Program-made: the position numbers and the translations under genes
NCBI GenBank assembly: GCA_025200525.1
Contig: CM045761.1
Coordinates: forward strand, 204,696,254 to 204,760,253
DNA from: Camellia lanceoleosa
Taxonomy: Eukaryota > Streptophyta > Magnoliopsida > Ericales > Theaceae
Direction of reading: 5' to 3'
DNA: 64,000 nucleotides
The notes under the pieces: model-generated
Database searches by the model: none
The model's input: only the letters and a program-made list of their open reading frames with translations
Told to the model about the DNA's origin: nothing
In this document: in pieces, positions 26,301-39,588 of the stretch
How the letters are laid out: each line of letters starts with the position of its first letter
Numbering within the stretch: the stretch's first letter is position 1

Positions 26301-28542
26301 TTTACGTTACCACATAAATGACACAATTGAGCATATTTAACTACTTTGCTACAGACCGAAAGGGGGGGAAAACAGAAACAAAAAAAAGAAACCCCAAAAA
26401 ATAAACGATTATGACTGAAAACCAGCACAAAGGTGATGATTTTCTTGGATAAAACCAAACAAACAAGCAAATAACTACTAAAAGGAGCTGCTACTTACAT
26501 GGCATGAATGTTATAAATAAATAGAGATACAAGTCCCACAATAGAAACAGGTCTGTTTGACCCCCTTCTTATAAATTTTATAACTCGTAATCTAACTTAG
26601 AGGTATAATAAATTGCCGACTGCAAAAAAGGAAGGAAAAAAAAAAAACACAAATTTATGTTTGATTGCATTAATCAAGAATATAAAAGGGAAAGAGAAAC
26701 CTCTCCAGCTTTCACAGTCATAATATGCGGTGTAAATCCAACCCCTGCTGATCCTGCAAGCAAAAGCCTCCATCAGAAATTTACAGTTAAAATGTATATG
26801 TGATTATGAGCGTGCATGGCAGAAATGCAGCATGAAATCTCAAAGATTGAACTGTCAAAATAGAAGGCAAAGAATAGAATTTGATTTTTTGCTAAAAATT
26901 CCACCTCAGAAAAAAAAAGAAAAAAGGAAGAAGAAAACTTCACATGTATGCTTATTTACATAAATACATCCATAAAAGCAAAAGAGCTTTGTAATGGACC
27001 AAATCAAAGGCAAATTTCTTTTTTCTGATTATAACAAAATGGAAAACTGAGAAAATTGCACGTTTCGTAATTAAAAAAATAATTAGTGCTTGCCAACTAG
27101 CCCAATTACGAGAAAATATAGAAATACATTTAAGATAATTGGAAGACAAAAATATTCCTAATTTTAAAGCTACTTTACGCAATTTCTCCCAAAATAGTAT
27201 CCTTCAATTGAAGTGAAATATTTACAATACAGCAACTGTGTAATCCATTGACTAATGATACAGCATAAATACCAAGTCTCTCTCGGTCCTTTGTTTCCGA
27301 AAAAATAAATAATAAATACACAACAAAAGAAAAATTAAAACAATAATTTAGATTCAAATTCTAGTCTAAAATCTTTGTACATAAAAAAGCCTCCTCCCTC
27401 TTTTGGTAATGCAAATGTTCTGGTTTTTATGGTAGTTGAAAAGGATACTACCACTCTTTTTTGCATGACAACAAAGAATTGAACAACCAACAGAGACAAA
27501 CAGCACAAATGCAAAACATAAAAGGGCAAATATGTAATTTGATCATGCATAAGAATCTAGAATCAAAGAATCTGGTATCAGACCCAGCAGACCCAAAGTT
27601 CTAAAATAACCACAGTGCGTTCCTATTCAGATTTACACACTCTCCACTCCACTCCACTTATAAACTCCACCCATTATCAATATATCTCACACACACACAC
27701 ACACACATATAGTTATATAGACAATAATAACCAATTCATTTCCCATTACAACCCAATCTAATTAAAAAAAACTTTTAACACACACACACACACACACACA
27801 AAAGGTAAAAAAAACCAGGGATCGGATAATCAAATTAATAGAACCGAAACTGATTAAGCACTTTTTAACATGAAATAAATAAATAAAATAAAATAACCTA
27901 CAATTACAGGTCACACAATCAAATTATAAGAGAAAGGTCAAAATAACTATTTGCATAATATTTATAGCCCAACAGCATCAGAAAACATTCCATATTCGAG
28001 CCCGTGATGCAAGATAAATAACAACGAACTCAATGAAAAATAAGTAAGTATAATATAGTAATATTAGTAGTTTCACCCAGAGCTTCAATTTGTTGCTTCT
28101 TGCTTGATCCAGGTGGTCGACCTCTAGCCTTCTTCGATGATGAAGAAGGTGAACCCAATCCTCCTGCCGGAGCTGGAGGAGAGAACGTCCCTGTAGTAGA
28201 CTGAGGGACGGTGGTAGGAGGCGGAGGCGTCACCACGGACAATGACATGGCACCATCAGGGCCGTACTTTCTTGGCCTCCCTCTCTTCTTCTTCATAGTA
28301 GGGTCGCTCCCCATCACATTCATGTTTAGATTATGCGGCATCACTGCCTGACCCTCGCCATTGCCGCCACCGCCACTCACGGCGGACTGGTACGGTGGAG
28401 GGCTGCCGGCGACGGGTTTGTATACGGCTGTTCCGTCAGTACCATAGGCTAGACGCATGTTCTGTATCATATGTGGTGAAGTTTGAACTCCGATCGCGAA
28501 CGGTTCTCTACTCGTCATCACTCCTGTCTCAGATCCCGACAT
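20396..28542 (-). CDS. AT-hook motif nuclear-localized (AHL) protein, two AT-hooks plus PPC domain
   Basis: Five exons, read on minus: 28542-28077, 26753-26701, 23879-23748, 23233-23072, 20644-20396, together 353 aa with matching phases. The N-terminus (MSGSETGVM) resembles the AHL8/9/10/13 group as I remember it. AT-hook 1 has RGRP at residues 87-90 (KKKRGRPRKYG); AT-hook 2 has RGRP at 140-143 (KKARGRPPG). The PPC/DUF296 domain runs from about 158 to 280, with GFTPHIMTVKAGE, the SNVTLRQ strand and GRFDILSL (218-225), followed by QRSRTGGLSV. The tail is low-complexity and ends MPWR, as in relatives. AHL proteins bind the minor groove of AT-rich DNA and form trimers through the PPC domain to modulate chromatin and transcription in growth, flowering and stress. 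Introns are large (up to 2.8 kb) and hold a MITE and a SINE-like repeat. Start and stop are both well supported. Confidence 0.93.
22445..22580 (+). mobile_element. SINE-like repeat in AHL intron 4
   Basis: Contains the RNA polymerase III B-box GGTTCGAGTC at 22505-22514 and an A-box-like TAGATGAGGTG at 22470-22480 about 35 bp upstream, with an A-rich tail after 22556. The spacing and order fit a tRNA-derived SINE. It does not fold as a complete tRNA, so it is not called a tRNA gene. Confidence 0.5.
24375..24546. mobile_element. 172-bp fold-back hAT-type MITE in AHL intron 2
   Basis: The ends GGGAGCTGCTATTC...GAATAGCAGCTCCC continue as long complementary arms: cactccactttg and caaatacac on the left, their inverse on the right. 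The element is flanked by a perfect 8-bp direct repeat, TAATAAAA (24367-24374 and 24547-24554). The centre holds an extra partial copy of the left arm (about 24441-24490), so either copy could pair with the right arm. Confidence 0.85.
24682..24697 (+). repeat. G16 homopolymer in AHL intron 2
   Basis: Sixteen consecutive G, one A, then five G. On the transcribed minus strand of the gene this reads as poly-C. Length is prone to sequencing error. Confidence 0.8.
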
Positions 28543-31500
28543 CTTTTCCGAAATTACACTGATTCAAAGTCGTAGATTTTCAGATCGTCAGTAAATAAAA
28601 AATATAAACAGTTTGAATTTCAAATTTCTTTTTCAGACAAAAAAAATAAAAATAAATTAAGACACACTTCACTCAATAACTTCACTGGAAATGTGTAAGT
28701 TACTGAAGATTAAAACCCTAAGTAATAAGTTCTGTTCGAAAATGTCTAAACCGAAAGAAACCCTAGAAATCCAATCTTTGCCTCAAATCTAGCTCTAAAA
28801 TCTAGTAAACGAAATCATAAAAAATAAAAAATAATAAAACCCTAATTTCACTGAAAGAAACCTGGAAAGTCGCGGACTTTGCTACTTACCCCCAAAAAAA
28901 AAAAATTTATATAAATGTGCAGATTAATTTCAAAATTTTCAACAGACGGTGCAAAAAATTCCCAGACAAAGCACAGAAATTAATCGCACTTCGACGATCA
29001 GTTTTGAAATTTTTTTATTTTTCGAGATTTACAGCGTATATAAAAAAATAGCCAGAAAATGCAACAAAAATAGGAAAATCACAGAAAAATTCCAGAAAAA
29101 TGTGAATTGCTTACCAATAAATAGGGAAATTTTTGTGAAGCTGCAAAGAAGCAAAGTAATCGAAAGGGAAGAAGAGAATGAATTTCTAGGGTTAGGGCAT
29201 GGACACGGAAAAGGGCTCTCAGGGAGGCTTTTTGTAAAGAAATGTTGAGAATTGTAATAAATACTTACTTAATTTGCTTATTATTTTATTTTCCTTTTCT
29301 GTTTCTTTTTTTTCTTTTTTAACTTCGCGATTCTACTTTTTTTTTCCCGACTTCTCTCCTACGGCCCCGACATTTATTATTATTATTATTATTTTAATAA
29401 AAAAAACTCTGAAAATACTTTTCCTTTGATTTTATTTTTAAAATTTTTAATTTTCATATTTTTTAATTTAATTTTTTCATAACTATTTTACTAGGTCATT
29501 GATTGTGAATTTTTCATATTTTAGTCAATTTTTTAATGCATCCAAAAATATATATTTTGCAAAAAAATTGAATATTTTATTTTTTGTATTTTTTTATTTT
29601 TAGTAAAGTTTTTTAATATTTGATGTAAATTTTTTATTTTTTAAATACTTTTAATCTAAATATACTTAAAAAATATAATATTTTTTAAATACTAAAAATA
29701 ATAAAAACTAATTTAAAAATAATTTTTGAAATATCAAATCAAGCAATTTTTAATATTTGATTTTTTTCAATTTTTTTTTTATAAATATTTTACTTTTAAT
29801 CTATTTTAAAAATAAAATAATAATTAAAATATTTAAAAAAAATCACTAAAAAATGTGGGAAAAAAAACTCAAATATTTTTTAATTTATATGTTTTTTATA
29901 TGAATCAAAATATACAATTATTTTAAATTTTTAAAAACTAATGTATTTAGAAAACTCATTAATCAGATTCTTAATTTTAATAATACACCAAGTATTTAAG
30001 TCTGACTTATCATTGCTTGGTGTGAAATTCAAACAAAACTTGCCTTTGCTTGGCCCCACCATTTAACCTAGGGCTTAAAAATCATTTTATGATTGAACGA
30101 ATTAATTTTATTAAATAAGATTTAATTCATTTGTCAAACTTATTTCTCGTAAAAAACACACACATTTTCATCATTTTAAATAATCATTAGAAAAGATTTT
30201 TAAATAAAAAAACTAAAATTTCTTAAATAAATTAACTTTTTTAGTATTAATTTTAGATTTTATTTATGTGTTTTTTTATTTGGTTCATTGGAAAAATATA
30301 AAATGAAATGAAATAGAATAGAATAATCATTTTCTAAATTTTATTTGGAACAATTATTCCTTTAAAATAATAAACGATGATTTCTTTTGTAATATATATA
30401 TATATTAGTCAATATTTTGACAAAATATTTGTTACATTCTATTCAATCTTAATGAAGAAAAATGTTTCAGAGCCCTAGAGCAAGAGCTCTAGAGCATGCA
30501 TTAATGATGTGGATTTGTGTGGGATCCACTTTGTTGTGATGTTTTAGCTTGATTTTTTTTTTATTTTTTTTATTTTTGAGAACCTGCCAGCTCAGTAGAG
30601 CTCTTTTTAGAGTTTAGATCATTACTGTTTTAATGAATCAAACACTACCTTAATCCAAGTTTTACAAAATTACACATGCACACAAAAGTAAAATATTTTT
30701 AAACCATTTCAGATGAACACCATAAAAGAAAATTATAAACCAATTAAGCTTACCTTAATTGGCCATCATACCTTCCTCATGCTCGTACAGTATTCCAAAA
30801 CTACTCTTTATTTTACCTATTTATATACATAAACTGTTTAAAGAGTCTCAAAAGACTCTTCAAATGTAACTAGTCTTGAAGGATTGTGTTAAAATAGCTA
30901 TTATAATAGCTAGTTCATTGGAGTGACTAAAATACAATAATACTAACTATAATAGTTATAATAAATTCAGACCCTCTTGTATGATGGCAGATATGTAATT
31001 ATGACGTTTACTTGCCATTGCTCATGCATTAGGGTTTAAACACACTAATACACTCCAAGAAGTATATTACAAAGAGGTTTTTGGAAAACAAACCCAGGGA
31101 CAAGGGGGTACTTCGAGATGCCCCATTCGATCTTAACACAGTAAAGATTGAAATGGCAGATTCCCGATTTTAACCCTCTAATTCCACGTCATTGGGTGAA
31201 ATTGAGGACAATTAAGAGCTGAATCATTTTTTTATGTTTAAATTAGAATATGGGTGACATTTTTTTTCTTTATATGTTTTGTATTTTAACGAGCAGGGTT
31301 AGGAGGTTATAGGATCAACTCCTTGACCCTTTAGGGAAGTTAAATTTAGGAAATGTAAGTATTTAGGTATTTTGCCAAGAGTTGAGAGATTGTCTCCCAT
31401 TGATGCTAATCTAACAATTAACAATTAATATTTTACCTATCAAAAAAAAAAAAAAAAAGAAAAGAAAATTGTAAGTTTTATTTCAATAAAAAAAAATGAA

Positions 31501-31880
31501 GTCACACACAAAAGAAGTCTTAAGGTATATAATTAATAATTAATTAATTATGTATATTCCAAAATTTATTAACAGTATACTTTTTTAAATAACTTAAAAA
31601 TTTATTAGAGTAAATATTAACTGGCTAATAAAAATAGTGATTTTTTTATTTAACATTTTTTAATTTTTATGAATGTCATTAATAAGAATATTTGATCAAA
31701 ATGCATTAAGTGGTGTTTTGAGAAGATGGTTAAAAGTTAATTTTTGAATTTTTTTAAAAACTATATATAAAAATTTGAGAGATGATATGCCTCAAAATAA
31801 ATCAAAAATTAAGAAGTAACTTTTAGCTCACATCTCAAAAGAGACCTAAATGACAATAATTAACCCCACTAATAGAAAAG

Positions 31881-32053
31881 AATAATACTATATGCACTAA
31901 TTAGTGTACACACTGGTATATCAATAAATAATATGACATAATTTTAAAAATTTTAAGTATTTATAATTTATATAATAAATAAAATCGTTAATAATATCAT
32001 AATATTAATTAATACATTAATATATACATTAATTGATGTTGATACCACCACTG
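31881..32053 (-). repeat. Palindromic AT-rich MITE, copy 1
   Basis: An AT-rich segment of about 170 bp with inverted ends (aataatactat... / ...gataccaccactg). Its reverse complement aligns along its length with 47172-47340, including the core 'aattataaatacttaaaa', so the two are members of one family in opposite orientation. Confidence 0.55.
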
Positions 32054-32232
32054 AATAAAAAGTAATAAAAGTAATAAATATTTATGTTGAAAAATTTTCC
32101 TTTTGAAGTTGATGGCAGCAAATTAAATGCATTAAATCCAAGGCCTTCTTTTTCTTGGCAATCTGTTTATTAAGAGCTTCATTATATTCTCTCAAGTGAT
32201 TAAATCCGGTACTCACGTAACACGTTTTGGCT

Positions 32233-32250
32233 GGGGGGGGGGGGGGGGGG
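32233..32250 (+). repeat. G18 homopolymer
   Basis: Eighteen consecutive G in otherwise AT-rich DNA. It is the longest G run in the window. Confidence 0.8.
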
Positions 32251-33285
32251 AGTTGTTGAACCATACATGTAACACGTGTCAATTGTATAATGGCCAGTAT
32301 TGCATTTATGGGTAGAGTTTTGTCACCTTTTTTATGTCCTCATGCTTTTGTTTTCTCTATTATTTGTATTTTATTTTTCTACTTAAGTTATTTTATAATG
32401 ATCTTGACAAGTTAACTATTTTAATTGATTATTTAAATTTTTTAATTATTTTAATTTGATTTAAAAAATTATATTTAATTTTTTATAATTAATTTAATAG
32501 TTATGAAAGAAAAAATAAAATATTTATGAATTGAATGTAAATTTTTATCTTATTAATTATTTTAATCTATTTTATTTTTTAATAAATTATTTTAATTTAA
32601 CTCTCTTCCTAATCACTCTCAATAGTAAGCATCTCCAATGGTTTGCCATTGGAGCTGCCATTGCTATAATATAGTTGCTCTGTTCAAAAATGATGCTCTA
32701 ATGGTTGAATATAGCAGCTGCCAAATTTGAGAAATATCAAAGCTTATGTCAAAATTGACACAAACTTTGGCAGTTGCCATTTGTGCCAACTCAGCTTAAA
32801 ATAACTGTTTCCCTCCTTACCTCCCTCCCAGCAACTGTTTCACCATTTGTTTATCAGAATTCACCAAATTATTTTTCAATATTTTTTTAAAAACAATAAA
32901 TCAACAAAATCAACAAATGAATCAATAAATCACAGAATCAACAAAATTTAACAAAATCAACAAATGTTGAAATTAACAAAGCCAACAAAATGGTCTGTGA
33001 ATGAATCTCAAAATCATTTTGAATGAACCGATCTCAAAATCATTGTGAATGAATCTCAAAATCAATTTTTTATATAATCAACAAAATCAATAAATCACTC
33101 TCAAAATTCATCAATAAATTTCAACAAAATCAACAAATGAATCTCAACCAGAAAATGGAAGAAAAAGTACCTCAATTGATCTGTGAATGAACCGATCTTG
33201 TTGTCCTTGGTTCAGAATCGATATGGAAGGTTATCGATCTTCAAATCGGCCTGGTGGTCCTCAGTTCGATCTTCAAATCGGGTGG

Positions 33286-33288
<3 letters not shown>

Positions 33289-33334
<46 letters not shown>
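33289..33334 (+). repeat. (TC)n microsatellite
   Basis: About 23 TC units within a C/T- and GA-rich stretch resembling plant 5' leaders; no gene follows it. It makes spurious Ser-Leu ORFs on plus and Arg-Glu ORFs on minus. Confidence 0.9.
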
Positions 33335-33338
<4 letters not shown>

Positions 33339-36300
33339 CCGCCACAACTGTGGACTCCAACATCGACCCTTTTCTCATCTCCAATCGATCCTCAATCGGT
33401 CCCTCTTTCATCTCTCCAATCGCCTCTCCGAAACCCCCAAATATCGAGAGAGAAAAGAGAGGAGAGCGAACTGAGATAGGGTTTGATGGATGGGATACGC
33501 TTGATAAGAGAGAGAAGAGAGATATGTTTTGATAAGGCCTCATCTTAGCCATTGAAGTTTTATACGTGGACGGTGGAGATCTCATTCTGTGTAAAAAGAG
33601 CCGTTGTGCTCTGTTTGGTTTTAAAAAAAAAAAATTAATTTTTTTTACAATAGCTATCTTAAAAAAAAAAAACAACGTTGTTTATTTTTTATGTGCAGTT
33701 AAAAAAATTATTAAATATGTAGTGATATGTTTTTCAGTGGGGTGAATTATATTTATTTTTTTTCCCATTTATTATATTTGTCTAGTTGGAAATAATATAA
33801 ATATATAATTTTTTTTTACAAACAGGTAAAAAAATGTCACAAAACACAAAAAATAAACAAAAATAAAATCACAAAAAAACTATATCTAAACAACACCTAC
33901 AAATTTGAAGGGAAAGTTGGTTGAGATTTGCCAAAATAACAAATGACTATTGAAGCACCATTGTTATAATTTGATAAAATAGCACTATTTATTACCAAAT
34001 TATAGCAATAATAATGGCAAAATAACAACAATAGTTGGACATGCTTTACAATCCTTATTAGTCGGCTATTTGTATAGTTGGATGGCATTAGTCGGCCTTT
34101 TAATTATATTTTAAAAAAATAAAAGAATATATAAAAAAAAAAAAAAAACTCTTTGAAGAAAACACTTTCGTGAATTAAATTCAAAATGAATGGATTATTT
34201 TGGAATGATTGTAAGAAATTATATTTTCATTTGTTCCAATTTGATATATTTTTTAATAATTTGTTGAACACAAAATCTATTTAGCATTTTAATACTATAA
34301 ATCAATGAAAAAAATTACAAAACAGTGATATCTTCATTAAATATTTACAAATTTATAAAATATATATATATATATATATATTTTAATTAGTAAAGTTAAT
34401 AAAATACATTTTTGATTGGAGGAAGCTAACTTGCCATTTATGTTACCAACAGTCTGCGGCGTTGTGCCGCTAAAGAATAAATATTGGAGTTCAAATCATA
34501 GCAAATCGATTTTAATCTCTCTTAAGTTTTTTGTGTGTTTGTGTGAAGGTGAGAGTGATTCCATTTACGTTACAACTTTATTTTATTATTTTTAATATTT
34601 ATTACATTTTTATTTCTGCATTAGATTATAAAAAAAATACAAATCTTAAAAATTTAAAGTCTTAATTGTTGTATTATCCATTTCTTTCGATTACCTTTGT
34701 TGCCATTGTTGGCATGGATGAAATTAGGAGAAAATTATGAGGGGCCATGGCCCTCCTGCTTCTGTGAAAAATACTGTTTGTCATAACACTTTAAAAATAT
34801 ATATATCATTTTATATATAAAATGGCCTCCCAAGTATAAGAAAATTCATATCTTATTATTCTCTCATCTTGCCTTCTTTTTCTATTTTGCACTAAAAAAA
34901 ATTTCTTCATCCTATAAGAAATTGTTTCTATGGTATTTAAATTTTTTTTTTCTATGTATATATAATTTATATATCATATTGTACATATATGTGTGTTTGT
35001 ATATTTGGTGATTTTTTTTTCCCGACCCCTTCGATAATAAAATCCTAATTTCGTCCGTGATTGTTAGCACCAATCCTACCATCTATCCCATTCACTACAA
35101 CCCTATGCTCTGCTCCGTTCCATTCTTACTATTGTTGTCTCTCTCTACTACTCTTAAAACCCCTCTTACTTTGCAACTACCCACTTCACCTTCATCTTTT
35201 TCCCTAGGTATCATTTGTAATCCTTTCTTCTTTTTTCTTGTTACCGTTCCCAACCTCATCTCCCCTAGACAACGCTCGCCACATTCTCACTTTCTTTATT
35301 GTCTTCACCCATCTCATCTCCTTTCCAAATGGTTCCCACCTTCCTTCTTTGTCTCATCTCTTCATATCTCTCTTTCGCTTAGGCTCTTTTCCTTTGTGAA
35401 TACCCCTAACCTCTCATTTCCTTTCATTTCCTTCTTGTTGTCTGGAGCACCTCTTTGCCACCACTATGCACCACTCCAATCCCTTTCCCCTCCACCACCT
35501 CAGTATTCCTAGTCACGCCACCACCCTCACTTAAAAGATAATGAGAACAACACCATTGTAGGTTGTTACCAATCACCACTACATTGAAGACAAGAAAGCA
35601 ACCATTATAGATCATGACGAAAGACCACTATGAATTACAACCAAACACCCTAATCCATTTTAGTTTGATGTATAAGTGGCTTCACAACTATTTAAAACAC
35701 ATAACGAAGTTATTTGATGTAATTTATTTAAATTACTTATAATTTTTATTTTGAAAATCTAGAGAAAAATTATACATCTTTGATTATGCCTCATATGATT
35801 TTGGTTACATATATATATATATATATATATTTTATAGTTATGACTTAAAATATATAGAGTTGTGTCTTTTTTTTCTTTAATTATAAGGACATCTCTAATG
35901 TTTACTCATTTATTTCATTAAATTTGAGTAAAAATTTCATCGGATATCGTGTACGTTCCGATTGAGGATTTTGATCCTTCATCAAATCACCGGTCGACCA
36001 GATGGACAACCAGGCGAATATCCAGCCGGTCGATCGACTAGTGTAAATTGTGAAGAAATGGATGTCTGAGGGACAACCGGCCAGTTGCCCAGTACTCCTA
36101 CACTAATAGCTGTCTATAGTAATTTGATGAAAGGTTTAAGGCATCCTCAATTTGATGAAAAGTTTTAGACATCCTCAATTTTATATCAAACTAATGACAA
36201 TATTAGAGCAAAATTCTGATCAATTTTTCATCAAATTTAAATTTGATGAAAAAAAGGTAAAACATTGGAGATAGTCTAAGGTGCATATGAAACACACTCA

Positions 36301-36623
36301 TACCATAGTCTTTCCAAAATCTATATCATATTATTTTACATAATTTTTACTTATCATTTATTAGACAAATAATTAAAATTAGTTTTAAAAAAAAAAGTGA
36401 AAAAGATATGCATAAGAGAAAAAATAAAATAAAAGAAGAGGATACCCATAAATAAATAAAAAAATGGATACTCTTAAACGTTGCGGATAAAATATGAGAA
36501 GAAACAGGTGTGATGGATGGGTGGGTGGATGATTGGTGGTCCGAATGTAATGGATGTTGTTATAACAGTCTCAAACCGCCAAAAACTGTAAAGAGCCAAG
36601 CAAAGCAAAGCAAAGCAAAATCA

Positions 36624-39588
36624 ATGGCGTGTCTTCAGTCCGTATGGTGTTTGCATTCTTTACCTTCCACAGCAGCAGCTCCTCTTCCTCATCGTGAGTC
36701 TCCCAAAACTCCCCCAATAACCCTAAACCTAATTGTTGGTACATAAACTAGTTTTCAATGCTTTAGAGATATTGTTGTTGTTGTTGTTGTTTGTGTTTCA
36801 TTTGTTTCAATTTCTTCAGCTCTTCGTCTCTTCAGTAAGTCCAAAAGGCTGCAAGTTATCTCTTGCGGGAACAACCATGACCTCCATCAAAATCCATGGT
36901 TTATCTCATTCAAATTTACTCCTTTGTTTCTGTCTTCTTATTTATAATTATAATTATTTGGCCATCTTTTTTATCACCGAACATAGAGTTTTGCTTTTGG
37001 TTTTTCAATAATTACAGTATTGGAGTTGAGTATCAATCAGGAACTCAAAGGAGACAAGTATTGTTCCAGACAGTCCTTGCTGCATTTTCTTTTCCTCCAA
37101 TTCTTTCCCTTGCATTGGCAGACAGCGGTAATCATCTCTCTCTCTCTGCTTGTGTGCGTGGTTGGTGGTGGGGCACAATATAGATGAACATGGAATTGTT
37201 CTGTTTTTTAGGCTGCGTTTGTATCATTGATTTGTGTAGGGATTTGGAAATGTAAAACAGCTTTAATGTATGTTTGCAGTTGAACTTGATTTCTTCTTGT
37301 ACAATATATATGAGTTTCAGATACACCAGGGGATTTCCGCCTTTACGCTGACGAAGCGAACAAGTTCAAAATAATGATTCCCCAAGGTGAAACCCTCAAG
37401 CCTTTTCTAACCATTTTTCCTTCATCAAATTTTCTGCACCAGTCATTGATTTCAAAAACATAATTGCTTGGGTTAACTTATTACCAATTTTATTTATTTA
37501 TATCATCACATGCTTTCATTATCATGGATATTCAATAGTACGCCATCCTGTTGAATTCAAGTCTACACAACTCCCAAAAAGGAATTGTTTCATTCCCAAA
37601 CAGATCAGCACATTTAATCTTTTGCCAGTAGTATCAGAGGACTTCACTAATTTAAACCTCAGACGCATAATTTGAGAGTCAAGGAATAGATTCTCTGATT
37701 TAGTTGTTCCCTCTATTGCTTTTAAGATGTTTCCATACATGCTTTTATTGTCTTGCCTAACATAATACACGTATGACAGTAACAATCGGTCCATTGTCAT
37801 GTAGATTGGCAAGTGGGTGCAGGAGATAATAATGGAGTCAAATCAGTAACTGGATTTTTCCCCGATGAACCTTCTAGTTCAAATGGTATATATGGGTTTC
37901 TGGTGATCCGTCCATCCCTTAATTATTTGATTTCTGAATATTAAAAATTGCTTGATGGGATGCTTCAGTCACCGTAGTAATCACGGGCCTTGGTGCCGAT
38001 TTTACCAGATTGGAATCTTTTGGTAAAGTTGATGCTTTTGCAGAGAATCTGGTGAGTAATTTGTTCTTTTAACTAGCAAGGTAGGATAAAAAGACATCCG
38101 GCAACTTTCAAGTACAGAAGCTTACTCAGATTATGTGCTTATTTTATGTGTTATAACTGTCTTCATCAGGTTAGCGGACTGGACAGAAGCTGGCAAAGAC
38201 CACCGGGTGTGAGAGCAAAACTCATAGACTCTAAAACTGCTAATGGTACTCGCATCTTCTTCCATATGCATTCCAGGAATGTAACTATGTTAATAATGAT
38301 GGTCCAGCCTAGGAGAAGCTGTTACAAGCTTGAAGAATTTCTTATTTAAGAATATAGATTCTTATGTATACATGCACACAAATATTTATAATTTTTTTTA
38401 TTGGCTAGGTTTGTATTACATTGAATATACACTGCAAAATCCTGGCCAAAGTTGCAGACATTTGATTTCAGTGCTTGGGATAGCGAACAATGGTTGGTAT
38501 AACAGACTATATACCGTCACTGGACAGGTAAGTGCGGCGAAAAGAAATGTGCATAAACAATTTTCTTTCTTTCAAGAATTATAGTTTTTGTATATGTATG
38601 AGTGTGCAGTTGGTGCTTGACCTAAGTTTCATCCTAAAATATAATTTTTGCTGCAGTTTGTTGATGAGGATTCAGAAAAATATGGCTCCAAAATTGAGAA
38701 GGTGAGCTTTAAGAAGTTCAGTATTGATGATACTTTTTGCATCTCAAATTGCAGGACGAAGCTCTTATGCCTAAATTTTCAGTCTTTCTTTCTTTGGACT
38801 TTAGTATATTTTCAGGAAATGTATACAGACCCAGATTAATCCACCCAGAAAATTCTGGGGGGTGATTGTGTGGTGGAGATTAATTTATGTAGTGCAGGGT
38901 CCATATGTAGAATAAATCTGAACTACAAGATAAAGATTCTGGTAATTTTTGGATTGATAAGGGTGGGTTTGTAGTATTACTCATATTTTTGTACATTGCC
39001 GTATTGGGTCCCAATTTTGGCTTAATGTTAATAAAAAATCTATTCAGAGAAGTTTGAAGGAAAAAAAATGGCACATAATTTATGGTTCTCTGTAGAGCAT
39101 TGATGCTAGACTAGTTCAAGCAGTTAATGTAAGCAAGATACTTGTGCAGAAAGGACATGCCCCTGATAGCAGGCACATACTTGATTGAGTTCTCATATTA
39201 TAACCATCCCCTATGCTATATTTGACAAACTTAGATCTCTGACGAGCACTCTTCGTTGCCAAATGTGGTATATAAACATGGTTGTTGTAGCATTGCTCAA
39301 TTATATATTACCTTGATATGTGATTCCTGATTTTGGGGATCACCAGAATCCCAAATTGGAGTGCCTTTAGAAAAGATGGTCCATCTGATGGATTTTTCCA
39401 TTTATTGGGCTAATTATTTTTGTGGACAATTGAGTCCTTCCTTTCTGTATAGTTCTCAAATCAAGTTGTTGTCTAGGGTACTTCTTACTGCTGAGAGTTG
39501 AATTCGTGGAACTGGTCAAAGTTTATGCTCAGAGGTTTTATCGTTTTTTTGGTCTCTGCAGGCTGTTTCATCGTTCAGATTAAACTGA
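36624..39588 (+). CDS. PsbP domain-containing protein, chloroplast thylakoid lumen
   Basis: Ten exons: 36624-36693, 36820-36898, 37018-37127, 37321-37386, 37805-37885, 37969-38051, 38170-38245, 38409-38527, 38657-38701, 39562-39588, together 251 aa with every junction in phase. The N-terminus is a Ser/Leu-rich transit peptide. A twin-arginine signal follows: RR at residues 61-62, a hydrophobic stretch, and an ALA cleavage site at 82-84, so the mature protein should start near D85. The mature part has the PsbP fold: DFRLYADEANKFKIMIPQDW, VVITGLGADFTRLESFG, YYIEYTLQNPG, WYNRLYTVTGQF, and VSSFRLN at the C-terminus. Members of this PPD family are lumenal proteins that assist photosystem assembly or function. 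I cannot say which PPD subgroup this is. The last exon is nine codons long, including the stop. Confidence 0.92.

Larger units (their letters stand above)
28543..36623. other. Gene-free AT-rich interval with simple repeats and MITE remnants
   Basis: No supported coding region in about 8 kb. 28.5-29.2 kb is probably the 5' leader/promoter of the AHL gene. The rest is A/T-rich with: a MITE copy at 31881-32053; an 18-G run at 32233-32250; repeated 'aatcaacaaa' motifs at 32.9-33.15 kb; a (TC)n run at about 33289-33334 inside a GA/CT-rich, 5'-leader-like stretch; and C/T-rich low-complexity sequence at 35.06-35.5 kb. ORFs of up to 151 codons here are low-complexity reads of these tracts. Confidence 0.5.

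Noticed and set aside
33183..33675. Overlapping ORFs of 92-144 codons on both strands
   Set aside because: They are generated by the (TC)n microsatellite; Ser-Leu and Arg-Glu dipeptide runs are its translation.
35057..35512. 151-codon ORF rich in Leu, Ser, Pro
   Set aside because: It is a read of C/T-rich low-complexity DNA with no domain, no neighbouring exon and no promoter context.
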